Below the pieces are notes generated by a model, which saw only the letters and a program-made list of their open reading frames with translations, did no database searches and had not been told where the DNA came from. Shown in pieces: positions 34,126 to 44,435 of a stretch of DNA of 64,000 bases. Source of the stretch: Achatina immaculata (lineage: Eukaryota; Mollusca; Gastropoda; Stylommatophora; Achatinidae); assembly GCA_009760885.1 (NCBI GenBank), contig CM019693.1:3328300-3392299 (forward strand), read 5' to 3'. The first letter of the stretch is position 1, and every line of letters begins with the position of its first letter. Both the position numbers and the translations under genes were made by a program.

Positions 34126-34380
34126 AAGATAAACACGTGCTAGTTTTGTAGGGTATGCAGTATTGACAGTAAACACGTATTTGTTTTGGAGTACATATGA
34201 GAGATACTTGTTAACTTTGGGACTATAATATATAGGATAAACTCGTAACACGTGTTAGTTTTTAAGGTATATATACACATGGTAGAGGAGAAACAATTTT
34301 GAAATGGGAATTTCTGGCGCTGTAGGGTGACAGCACTGCCCCTCTCCCTGGTACCCTGTTACAGCATTCGTCTTGGAGTT

Positions 34381-35335
34381 TACTTTGTCATGGAATTTCG
34401 ATGTGTGTATGACCGTGTTGCTGCCATTGAGCTGTTTATTGGTACAAAGTCCGGAACGCCCACTCAGGCGGGTTCCGTCGAAGCGATGCACCCATCACGC
34501 AAAACTATTCTATGTTGGTAATGGAGTTCAGAGAAGGTGCTTCTGTTGGTGACACAGAACCACCAGGTTGAGGTGGGTGTGTTCGCATAGAGGAAAATAC
34601 TGCTTCGGTCACCCAAAATAGGTCCATTACGAGGTTTAGTGCGGTTCTGAGCATGTCCAGACAAAGTGTTTCCAGGTTACTTGAAAGAGTTACATTTCCA
34701 TTCCAAAATAAATTCAGGGAGTACAGCCTCTGACATACCACCATAAGCAACGAAGAGTTGAAAGCTAGCCATGCCAGATCTGTTGCAAAACGATCCTGAG
34801 ATGTTGGACATTTTGTTGTGTTCTTATGAAGCAAATTTCATTCTGACGGAGAGGTTAACGAGCAGGATTGCTGCTACTGCAACAGTTGAAAATCCCCGAG
34901 ATCTTCATCAATGGCCTTTGGATAGTCCAAAGTTAACTGGTGTACGGTGTCATCGTCCTGCGTAACTGGGCTTTATTTCATTGACGATGAATTGAATGGA
35001 AATATAATGACGGTGAATGCTGAACAAGCCTAATAAACTTCTTCGCCTCAAGGATCAGTGATTGAAAGAACTTATGGTTCTACCAATTCAAGGTTACAAC
35101 AGCAGCAGTGTGTGTGAGCATGGCTGCTATGCGTAATTTCTTTGGAGGCACGTCATTTCACGATGTAAATTGTTTTCCGGATATTTACCCTCCATACAGT
35201 TTTCTTTGGAGTTACTTAAAGGGTGTTGTGCACAATACAATAGCAGCTTCACTGAATGATGGATATGCCACAGCAGGTAACGTTATGCTTCTGAAATTGA
35301 TTCCGTCACTGGAGACCGTTTGAAAGGCATAACTT
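34381..35335 (+). pseudogene. Decayed mariner-type transposase
   Basis: Three segments on the plus strand match the order of the mariner transposases that carry a DUF4817-like N-terminus. At 34390-34520 there is a helix-turn-helix region (AAIELFIGTKS, then PSRKTILCW). After a one-base shift come FREGASVGD (34516-34550), TQNRSITRFS and SRQSVSRLLERVTF (about 34605-34695). Near 34905-34945 a WPLDSPKLTGV motif follows, and near 35170-35235 FPDIYPPYSFLWSYLKGVVH, the D-x-x-P-x-x-F-x-L-W region of the catalytic core. Stops and frameshifts separate the pieces, so no active enzyme is possible. Terminal inverted repeats were not located. Confidence 0.75.
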
Positions 35336-35641
35336 TCGCACAGACGTACAAGCTGTAAAAAGCTATTAACTTTCAATTCAAGACAGCTGTCCTTTCTTTG
35401 TAGTTCCTTTAGTTCACCATGACAGGTTCATTTGTAGAAAGTGAGGCCTGTTTATTTCATTTTGAAAACCAGCAGGTGTTTCTGCTCTATCCTGTAGTAT
35501 ACACACACAATAGCTGTTAGTCTTATGGTATATAGTATATGGGATAAACACGTAACAGGTGCTAGTTTTGGGGTATGTAGTATATAGGATAAACACGTGC
35601 TAGTTCTCGGTTATATAGTATGTAGAGTAAACATGTGTTAG

Positions 35642-35917
35642 ATAAAAAGGTAAGATGCCTGTTTCCGTGCCATTAAGGCATATTGGAAATACGGTGTTTG
35701 GCCAGTATTTCCAAGACCTTCGGCACATGAAAGTGTGATGTGGTCAGTATCACGCCCTGGCCGCGTTTACCTTCGCAGATCTCTCTGGTACCCATTTTTA
35801 GAGCTTGGGTAGACCTCAGACCTTTCTGGTGTGGTCGTACCAGAAAAAAAAAAAATTCCCACTCCTGGGACTTGAACCCAGTACCACTGGATTAGTAGGC
35901 CGAACGCCTAACCACTC
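35642..35917 (-). mobile_element. tRNA-headed SINE (family S), copy 1
   Basis: The minus strand starts with the tRNA-like head (GTGGTTAGGCGTTCGGCC, then B-box GGGTTCAAGTCCC at 35867-35879). The body follows with GATGTGGTCAGTATCACGCC on the plus strand. The 3' end contains TGCC-TTAAT-GGCA (35668-35680). TAAACATGT(G/A)TTAG at 35628-35641 and 35918-35931 is a 14-bp near-perfect direct repeat flanking it, either a target-site duplication or adjacent minisatellite units. It matches 60535-60796. Confidence 0.8.
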
Positions 35918-35953
35918 TAAACATGTATTAGTTTTTTGAAATATAGAATATAT

Positions 35954-36216
35954 CAGGGTTTTCCCACCAATAATGAGGCGGGGGAAAGGAGGGGGGGGGG
36001 GAGAAAGGAGAAGAGAGTTAAAATTCCAGATTGACAGACTGAGACTGTTGGAATAGTGATCTTTCTGTAGTGTAGATCAGTATTCCAACAGTTTGAGTCT
36101 GTCAGCCTCTGGTTCCAGTTTCCGACCCCCTCCTCTCCCCACCATCCACCTCGCCCAACCCTAACGTCTCCCGGGGTGGGACGGAGAGAAATTCCGCACC
36201 AGGTTGAGAACCCCTG
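35954..36216. mobile_element. hAT-type MITE with internal palindrome
   Basis: A 263-bp element. The left end is CAGGGTTTTCCCACC; the right end, read inwards on the other strand, is CAGGGGTTCTCAACC. Eight-bp flanks GAATATAT (35946-35953) and GTATGTAT (36217-36224) agree at six positions, as expected for an old hAT duplication. The centre holds an inverted repeat (ACAGACTGAGACTGTTGGAA paired with TTCCAACAGTTTGAGTCTGT), with a loop bounded by GATC. Confidence 0.7.
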
Positions 36217-36224
36217 GTATGTAT

Positions 36225-37685
36225 GGTAAAACGGAATGTTTTAAAAGTAGCATGCACAATACGTTATCTCGTTCAGAGACCAGAGTAGCAAACACAGCAA
36301 GCTAAGATGATAGTATGCAATGTAAAGGCTGACCGGAGCAACTAATGTGGCACCTAATTTAGCATGGAGTTATCGACAGGCAGCGTTTTGATGCATGTAA
36401 TGTGATACAGTTCTGTAGTTACAACTACAATGTGGTTTAGCACTTTATGTCCACGTCTAAAAGTCGAATTGTATAGTGTATTTGTAAACATTAATTCGTT
36501 CGTTCTTTCTTTCTTTCTTTCTTTCTTTCTCGCATATTTATTGTAGTTACTGAATACTTCTCAAAAGACAAGAAAAACCGCTGCAAAAATGTTCAGGGAG
36601 AAATAGAAATGAAGTGGTAAGTTTTAATTATGTCCTTATATCAGCCAGTAAACAAGGTGACTCGAGTGGTTTTGTGTTCGTAGCGTTCTGTACCAAGAGT
36701 TGTTTCCCGTAGAGTATACATCTAAATGCAAATGTCAGACTGAACACCTCTTCGCTGAGAATGCTTTATTTACTTGAATTTACAGCCAGACTCTTCCTAG
36801 CTCACAGGACCTCTTACAGCAGGAGAGCACAGGCAGATATTCCATTTGAGAGCATGCTCAGTGGCTGGTATTGGTCTTGATGCTGATAGGTTTTCATGAA
36901 CAGGTTTCTGTTTGCATCCAGAGCACAGCATGCTAACACGCTTTGGTCACTAGCGTACCACTTCCTACAACAAGTGGCACGTTTGTTGCATCGCAGAGGG
37001 GGACAGGGAGAAAGACAAGTTAATGCAGATCATATTACTGTCATCAGTACAGTAACACCGAAAATATCAACTTCACTACCACATTTACAACTTGCCCTTT
37101 CACGCAGCCTCGCCAGCAGTTCTTGTGAAGTACACAGGCAACAAGTATTTCCAGACCAGCGTCATCAATTATTGATGTGGCTAGCCCCCCCTCCCCCCCC
37201 CCCCCTCAAGGGATGTCTGGGTTTACCATTAATGTTCAGCATATGTACTGTGTAGATCTTTTCTCGTCGGCATTCCTTGGCACCGGATCCTTCATTTTCT
37301 CAGCACCGTGAGACCCTCCTCACAACTGATAAATGTATTTTCAGGGTGTGGAAGATTGGCAAAGTAAGGATGCCGTATAATGAATGACCCAAGAACCAAC
37401 AGTTTCGTCTTCCTGAGCCAAGGATTTTAGAACGAAAGGTGCCATATACTGTATTTCATTTGCTAGAAATGAAACGGAAGGGGCCTCAGCAACATAGCCA
37501 GAACAGCCATGCCAGTGTAGATTTGGGGAAATGAGAAAAACAAGCTAGTGGACAAATGTTAGAATAGTGTGTAGCACATTTTGACGCACTGTTCAAAGAC
37601 TGCCTGCAGATAGTTACAAGTGGAAAGAGTTTGTTGTTGCCCTTCAAGTAGGGTATAAGGCGTACTGGGCTGATTGCTTAATCGA
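36225..37685. other. Unassigned intronic sequence
   Basis: (TTTC)n lies at 36506-36530 and a C-rich run at 37185-37205. The 119-codon frame at 36896-37255 has no recognised domain. No exon call. Confidence 0.45.
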
Positions 37686-37689
37686 TGAC

Positions 37690-38215
37690 CGGTCAAGGAC
37701 TTGGATCTTACATCCTTCCCGTGCCATTAAACGTCACATAGGGCTCGCAAGGTAGTTCGCCAAGATGTCCTGTCTTCGGCGAGTTTTTCAATCTTATCAA
37801 GGGATGTTATGCCCACTGAGTTGGCTTCTCTTAACAATGTCCTCTTTAGAGTTTCACGTAATCGATCTCTTTTTTTTCGGCTTGCTGTGTTCCATTTGAT
37901 AGCTTGTTTGGAGATTCTCTGATTGTTTCTTGTCATCACATGACCGACATATGTCCATCTTCTTTTTGTGATCAGCCATGAGACAGGTTGTTGTTTGCTC
38001 ATCTGTCAGATCTCAGCGTTGTTCTTGAATTCATTCCAGTTTATACCGAGTATTTACCTTAAGCATTTATTTTCAAAAGAGTCTAATTTCTTGTCTATTT
38101 CTTTAGTTGTTTTCCAGCTTTCACATGCATAAATGAGGGTGGATATTACATTTGAATTGAATAATCTTAACTTGGTTTTTGTGTTTATAACTTTTGCGTG
38201 CCATATTTTCATGCT
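37690..38215 (-). mobile_element. LINE 3' end (family D)
   Basis: The minus frame contains KRRWTYVGHVMTRNNQRISK, a basic linker (RKKRDRLRETLKRTL) and KLAEDRTSWRTTLRALCDV-stop. Farther upstream (to 38215) there are frame-broken pieces of the preceding ORF2 region. It continues past the stop with the GTGACGTTTAATGGCAC hairpin (37721-37737) and GGATGTAAGATCC. It matches 4294-4385. Confidence 0.85.
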
Positions 38216-38219
38216 TTAA

Positions 38220-38914
38220 GGACTTGGATAGATGAATATATTTCAACATTGTGTATTGGTGGATAATACTGATATTTACTTTCTTGATCACAATGATTCT
38301 TAAATTTGAGAATGTCGAATTAGCTGCACAGTGGACGAAGAAACAATTGCAACAAAATAGTAAAAGTCATTGGTCATACATGAGAAATTCCAGAACATTG
38401 ACTGTGACTCCATTTGTTAATGTGTCCGTGTCATGTGACACTTCGTTAAATATTCATGATCATGCTTTCAAAATGTCACTTTAACCCGTGTTCCAGATAA
38501 TTGGTGTGCACGCTACAGCGCTTTGTTCTTCCTTTTTTTTTCTCCATTTCCAGATTATATTCCTCTAGTTTTTCAGACGTTTGATCCATGAGCATTGGGA
38601 GGTTTTAGTGACGTTACGTGCTACATCTGTTTCTTAATATAAGAGTTTATTATTGTTCATTCCAAGTGCTCTCTTTCACAAGGGCGTGTTCATATTACCT
38701 CCTCTTGTGATTTAGAGTAATATCATTCAAAGTTAGCATTCAGATATAGTTGGTATTTTTTTCAGATTTGTTATGATCTTTTTATTAGCATATTATCATC
38801 ATATTATTTGTTATAATCTAGGTAAATTAAAGCTATATGACATATATAGATACACATGTACAAGAACAAGTTGTACAAGTGTAGTTCTGTGACATCTATA
38901 AAGCAGTCAGCTCT
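38220..38914. other. Unassigned intronic sequence
   Basis: AT-rich. A 77-codon frame at 38251-38484 has no recognised domain. Confidence 0.5.
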
Positions 38915-39019
38915 GTGCGTGACCTTTCATTAGGTCTTTTACAGGAGTAATCTCCCAGACGCCGCCATGCTTACCTTCAGATGGCAACCACTGAGATCTG
39001 TGAAGCGCTTACTAGGCTC

Positions 39020-39056
<37 letters not shown>

Positions 39057-39060
39057 GAGG
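38915..39060 (+). repeat. Dispersed repeat R1 copy 1, followed by (GA)n
   Basis: GTGCGTGACCTTTCATTAGG through ACGCCGCCATGCTTACCTT and GATCTGTGAAGCGCTTACTAG recurs at 42163-42258. This copy has an extra CAGATGGCAACCACT-like segment and runs into a (GA)n tract (39024-39060), which may be its 3' tail. Confidence 0.7.
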
Positions 39061-39109
39061 GAGCAACAATTGCTCACTAGAATAAAATTGCGGGGGCAGC
39101 GTCCAGGTG

Positions 39110-39340
39110 GATAGGAGCAGCTGAGAATGTGAACAGTGGAAAAGGTCAGAGATATTCAGAGAGCAGATCACATTCTGCAGCTCTGGCCCGTCTACCAGGA
39201 AGCCCCAAAACCCAGCTCTGGCTACAGAGAGATGCACTGGAAGACAAACTTTTAGGCGCACATCTAGACCTTCAAAAGACTGCAGTTTTTCCAGACAGTA
39301 AATAGAACCATGGAATGCAGAAGAAGAAGAAGAATCAAGA
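39110..39340 (+). mobile_element. RNase H-type LINE 3' fragment with GAA tail
   Basis: The plus strand holds a degraded H-I-L-Q-x-C-P-like segment (ITFCSS/HTLQLWPVYQEA), then ALEDKLLGAHLDLQKTAVF, equivalent to K-L-W-G-x-L-x-D-L-x-K-T-A-x-F at LINE C-termini. It ends with GAAGAAGAAGAAG (39320-39335). Multiple stops. Confidence 0.65.
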
Positions 39341-41405
39341 TGAGATCTCTAGTCGAAGTGTTTAATCAAAAAGGCAGCAAACTCTCACAGGAAAGACGAC
39401 TTGCAAAAGCGATAACTTAAAATAAAAAAATAAGCACGATACTTTCTTGAGACACTAAAAAAAAAAAAGTTCATTATATGTTTTTGTTTTTTTTTTGGAC
39501 CAGGATACTTTATCAGGATACCATTGAACTTTACGACCAGCTTTCTTGAGGAGATAACGTATTGATCTTTTGTTGTTTGAGGCTTTCAGTTTTTGTTGGA
39601 TTAAATAGTAGAATCCAGACAAAGCTGACAGAAGTGGGCAGCAGATGTTGCAGTGTAATTTGACAGGTTAAAATCCGCACTTCAGGAGTTTGACATCAGT
39701 CCCAGTACGCATGTGCGCGCCTGTGAGAGAGGTGAGGTGAAAGCTAAGTCGAGCCGGTGCGTTACTCTGAAGTCTGGAGGGCTTCCTCTGTGTCAGGAGA
39801 GGGCCCCGAGGGCTTCAAGAGGGCTCATGATGGATGAAAACAGTATGGCTAATCGGCAGAGCAGGGTGGAGGAGGATGGAATGGACGGAATACCTTGCAA
39901 CATTCCTGAAGGAGACCCTGTTGGGCATGAGATTTTTTACATAGACAAACCAAAACAGCGCATTGTGTAACTGTTACTGTAAAAAAAAAAGGGGGGGGGG
40001 GTAGCTCTGTTGCTGGTCCCGGGGAGTGGCTTTATATGCACTCAGGGCAGGCCCATACGTGTTCGGGCTTCGACATCAGTGTGCATTGTGTGATGTACTG
40101 GAGAGAAATACAGCCCAAGTTTGATCATTTTCCGTGCCAGTGCCGACAGCATAAAGCAGACTGTTGCGTTCTTGAATGATATCCCCTACCCAACTCGACG
40201 TCTGAGAATGTTGATCGTTTTCAAGCACACACAAGGTATCTTCATTTATTTATTTATTTATTTTGTTACTAAGTATGTCTATCTCGAGTCAAGAACTCAC
40301 ATTGACAGGAGGGGAGAGAACCGAAACGAACGTATTCAGCGATGAATATCACTAGCTTTCCCGACGTAATTTAATATCGGAATCTGATCGTTGTGGCGAA
40401 AGAGATGTTCCAAATTTAGAAGAAAATCAATGGCGGCAGAGCCGGATCACAAAATGAAAGGTAGGAACATTGATAATAGCCCGGATGTTCCAGAAATCCA
40501 TTATCTTTGAGAGGATAAAAGCAGACATTCGCATCATATTGTTATTTGATAGAGTTGTCACATTCTTCTTAAACTAGCAGTGCAGTATGACTCCGCTTTA
40601 GTGTGTGTATGCGTATATGAAACAGAACCAGTAATGATCGTGTTACTGGTTAAATCAGTACACACATGTATCGAGTCTGTAGCAGTCCACCTAGTATACG
40701 TGAATTGTAGAAAAAATGAGCAAGTTATACTTTATTTTTCCATAAATTTTACTTCATTGAGAATAAAACTGACTGCAGTTTTAATTTAGCAGTAGTGTAA
40801 CCACCATTAACCTGTTAGTACAGTTATTCTCTTCTTCGTTATTTAATTATGAATTAAATTTTTTTCTACGGTTTAAATTTTAGGATTTATAATTAAACCT
40901 CAAATGGTGTTATTCGCTGGCGTTCTATTTAATTATGGATTTTTGTCCTCATGTAAGCAGCTTTGAGCAATAAAAGCGCTGATGTTTGTAATTATTAGCG
41001 TTATAACTTCCTTTCGTGAATCACAAATCCCCGCATCAGATGAACGCACAACAGGAGCGAGAATTTGTTTTGCAAGCATGTGAAAGTCGCCCGGGCTGAG
41101 TTGCCTTCAGAAAATAGAAAACAGCGCCACTAGCAGAGAAAGAGCAGAGCTGGTGGATAATGTCTAGTTAGGTAGGTGTATTAAAGTCTAGTTAAGCAGG
41201 TTTTTGTAGCTGGACAGGCGCGGCTAGGACAGTGACAAACGAGAGTGATTATGTAACTGGTTTGCATAATACAGTCGAAAAGATTAGAAACGTTGACGTC
41301 AGAAACATCTGACAGATTAAGTGGAATGCATTGAACTGGGAATGATAAAACCAACATTGTACATTTAAAAGACTATTTTATCTAAATACCCCTTTCATTT
41401 GGTAT
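39341..41405. other. Unassigned intronic sequence
   Basis: Contains an A-run then G-run at 39980-40001. The 85-codon frame at 39713-39970 is polar, with no recognised domain; it lacks supporting splice evidence. (TTTA)n lies near 40243-40262. Confidence 0.4.
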
Positions 41406-41409
41406 TATC

Positions 41410-41690
41410 TGTCTGCGTCCCAGAGCATTTGCATGCGCTAGGGGTGTGAAGTGCTAGTACCTTCATGTATCTAGGCCACCACAGCATTTGAAGTAGGGAT
41501 GTCAGCACTAGTCCCCGCTGCCTCCCCCCCCCCTTCGGGTGCCCATTTTTTGGAGGCTGGCTATTTATCCATTTGCTGGTCAGTCCGAAAAAATTTCATC
41601 CGAGTGCGAAATCGAAGCAGGGACCCTCTGATCGCCAGGCGGGTGCACTGACCTCTACACCATCGTGGTAGCAATTAGTATTAATGAAAG
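41410..41690 (-). mobile_element. Candidate tRNA-derived SINE
   Basis: The minus strand begins ACCACGATGGTGTAGAGGTC (A-box-like) and AGTGCACCCGCCTGGCGATC. A degenerate B-box near GGTCCCTGCTTCGATTTC follows, about 45 bp downstream as in tRNAs. The body extends left through a C-run (41525-41533). Left boundary uncertain. Confidence 0.55.
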
Positions 41691-42162
41691 ATTAAAAAAA
41701 ACAAACAAAACAGAATGAATGAATGAATGATCTTTATTTTTAAAAGGGTGAAGAATTGGGGGCGCAGGCCGGTCTTAGATTCTGCCCTTTACCATTCCAA
41801 TGTTCCATTCTTCCCACACATTCGATTCCACACCCACAGAACATAATATAAGCGTACGGGAAGCTTAGACATTATAAGATAGCCACCATCTGCGGAATAA
41901 AGAAAATACTGCCTTTAGTTTTCATCCCATGTCTGCTAATTTCGGGAAGCAAATTTTGTATAGTAAAACGGCAGACATTCTCAGGTCAGAGAATAGTAAA
42001 GTTTGTAGAAAGAAAACAGAATGTTCTTTCTTTCTTTCTTTCTTTTTATGCCATTCTGTCTGTCTTCATATCTTGTGCAGTGTATAGAGTGTATGCAGAA
42101 AGATTTATGCTACTTGCTGATTGGTGGAGTGCGGAAAATGAAAAACCGCTTCTGTTTATTTT
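41691..42162. other. Unassigned, with GAAT and TTTC runs
   Basis: (GAAT)n at 41714-41730 leads into ATCTTTATTTTT, a tail-like pattern without an identified element. (TTTC)n lies at 42024-42044. Confidence 0.45.
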
Positions 42163-42258
42163 GTGCGTGACCTTTCATTAGAGCTTTTACAAGCGTAATT
42201 TTCCTAACGCCGCCAAACTTACCTTGAGATCTGTGGAGCACTTACTGGACTCCATTAT
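42163..42258 (+). repeat. Dispersed repeat R1, copy 2
   Basis: GTGCGTGACCTTTCATTAGA through ACGCCGCCAAACTTACCTTG and GATCTGTGGAGCACTTACTG. Same orientation as the copy at 38915, about 3.2 kb away. No GA tail here. Confidence 0.7.
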
Positions 42259-42489
42259 AGACCTGGACACGATCCAAATAACGTTAAAGTGCTGAAACCA
42301 GGTGTCTAGTAACACAGTGGGTGGAGGTGTTACGTGCGAGATTGGAAATAGTAACTACATATCACAAAACAGTATAAGAATTCCACTTTAACAGCGAAAA
42401 CGATGATGTCGGTGTAGAGACTGGTATGCTTAAAATATGTCTGATTGCACTAACGTGGTGTAGAACGTGTTCTCTGCATTCCTTCTTTT

Positions 42490-42800
42490 ACCTCCCAGTA
42501 GCCGCGAGCTAGAGTTGCAGCCGATGCGGTGAAGATGTTGAAGCACATCATCGTATCGGATTGGGATCGGGTTATAGCGCTACCTTTTTTTTTTTCAGTC
42601 CCTGAGTGGAGCTATCAGGCAAGGAGTGTTGGGGACTGCGGCGATCCGTGCCCCGGTAGCCAGGCTAGGCCTGTTGCTGGGGGTATCATTGGAGAGGGTC
42701 TTGGTCAGCTATAGTTCGTTAACCCTGACGCCAACGTGTGAGCTGTGGATTGCTGAGTGCCAAATCGGACAGCGTCTTCGTTCCCTGCTTCCTGCAACGG
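42490..42800 (-). mobile_element. Family A SINE-like element, copy 3
   Basis: TAGCCGCGAGCTAGAGTTGC, then ATCATCGTATCGGATTGGGA, CGGGTTATAGCGCTACC and GGCGATCCGTGCCCCGGTAG, ending near GCCAAATCGGACAGCG. Sense strand is minus by comparison with 45965-46318. Confidence 0.8.
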
Positions 42801-42959
42801 CAGGGTCAGATTAGAAATCTGGCGTTGTAAAGCTGTGGGGAAGCTCAGATTTAGTATTATTTGAGGGGGGGGGGGGTTGGGAGAAGAAAAGACGACTGCG
42901 AGGACGTTGTACTTAATGTTTCTTCTGTACGACCCCTAAGTTTAGAAGAGATGCATGTC

Positions 42960-42992
42960 TTGATGGTAGAAGCGAAAGAAGAAGAAGAAGAG
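42960..42992 (+). repeat. GAA tract resembling the family B 3' terminus
   Basis: GATGGTAGAAGCGAAAGAAG and further GAA match the last bases of family B (GGTGGTAGAAGNGAACGAAG). It may be an extremely truncated copy. Confidence 0.4.
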
Positions 42993-43499
42993 GTTCATCA
43001 AACTTTCAGGAGACAGAGAAGATTAAGCAACAGCTCACCGGAGACTTGAGGATCAGTCAGTTACCATAATGTACTAGTTTATTGAGCTGCACCTTCCCTG
43101 TTAGGTATGTTTGTTCCATGTGTACTTTTATGAGAGAATAATATTTATGAGATTCGATCTCCTTTGCGTGTGAGGTAACGTCAGTGTGGTTTGTCCTTGA
43201 GAACTTTTGCGAAGTCTTTTTTCTTTTTTTCTCCTTTTACATGGCAGCCCTTGTTGTTACTGCGGACATTAACATTTCCAGACAACTGGTTGCAGTTTTA
43301 TTCTTAGTCTTTTGTGTGTGTGTGTGTGTGTTTGTTTGAAAATTTGTGAGTTTTAAATTTTGTGCTCATTTTCAGCCAGGAAGGAGTTGGGAAAAGGGGG
43401 GGGGGGGCGGCGGTCTCAGTTAATATTATCTTACAACTCACGGAATCATTCAGGCGTGCGTTGTACAAAATAAGTTCTTAATGCATCAGTTATTAGCAG

Positions 43500-43853
43500 G
43501 CTTTCAGTTAGAACTGCATGATGTGCTGTGAAACAACAGTGATGAGAATACTGTGGGCAGGCAAGGAAACAAATGAAGAGGTTCAAAGTGAGGCTGGGCA
43601 AAAGAGAGAAATTATGGCACAAATTCAGAACACGGCAATCCAGACTTGTGGGGCATGTTTTGAGAAGCAGCAGACTGGAGCACCTAGTGATAACAGGAAA
43701 AATGATGGGACAGAGAGGCAGAGGAAGACAAAGAAACAAGATATTTGACGGACTAAATGAGTGGCATGGATCAGGGTCCAATATACATCTTATAGAAAGA
43801 GCTGATGATAGATGGTTGTGGAAATAAGTGGCGACCAACGCCCGATTGGCGTG

Positions 43854-43857
<4 letters not shown>
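43500..43857 (+). mobile_element. LINE ORF2 C-terminal fragment
   Basis: The plus frame contains RQSRLVGHVLRSSRLEHLVI, then GQRGRGRQRNKIFDGLNEW and IERADDRWLWK-stop. This is the usual end of such LINEs (G-H-V-L-R, G-R-G-R, D-R-x-W). It is followed by VATNARLAW-like sequence and a long GA tract. Confidence 0.85.

Positions 43858-43912
<55 letters not shown>
43858..43912. repeat. (GA)n microsatellite
   Basis: About 27 GA units, starting directly at the LINE 3' end, so it may have grown from a GA-type tail. Confidence 0.95.
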
Positions 43913-43915
<3 letters not shown>

Positions 43916-44435
43916 CTATGCATAATATTGAATGGAGCTTTTCCAAGTCGTTTGCACAGAAGAGCACCGTAAGGTAATTGTTTTAAAAACTGTTCTGTAG
44001 ATCATCAGAAACGTGACATTCTTGGCGGGAGATCGGCAAGGGAGAATGTATAATATTACCACGATGATGAGTTATGTCTTCTATAATGTTACTACCACGA
44101 TGAGTTATGTCTTAAGGATTAATATAAATGTTATTGCTTGTGATAGTCACAGACTGGTGAGTTATGACTGGTGCTTCTGGTTACTTTATAGATTTAAATA
44201 TACTGTCAGATACTAGAGCTACTGAACGTGGCCAGCAACGTCACATGGTTGGGGTAATTCAGTACAGCTTCTGCTTTGAGCGTGTGCTTTTCTCCTTCCA
44301 TGTCTATATCCTTACTGTTCTGTGCTTGATGTTGGTAAATCGTTTGGAACAGGGAGCGTAAACTAGAGATCTGGATGTACGGGCATCAGTTCAGACTGTG
44401 GAGTGTTTTACCTTCACGTGCTTAAGTTCCCGGAA

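Larger units (their letters stand above)
34130..35953. repeat. About 40-bp minisatellite, interrupted by insertions
   Basis: Units centred on GGATAAACACGTGCTAGTTT and GTATATAGTATATA occur at 34135-34285, 35505-35641 and 35918-35953. The gaps hold a mariner pseudogene (about 34286-35500) and a tRNA-headed SINE (35642-35917). A hAT MITE (35954-36216) abuts the right end. Confidence 0.75.

Noticed and set aside
35867..35918. Possible true tRNA gene on the minus strand
   Set aside because: A- and B-box-like sequences occur, but no foldable acceptor stem was seen, and the unit continues into a repeated SINE body also found at 60535-60796.
43446..43967. 173-codon minus-strand frame
   Set aside because: It crosses the GA microsatellite (Ser-Leu repeats) and is the antisense of a recognised LINE C-terminus.
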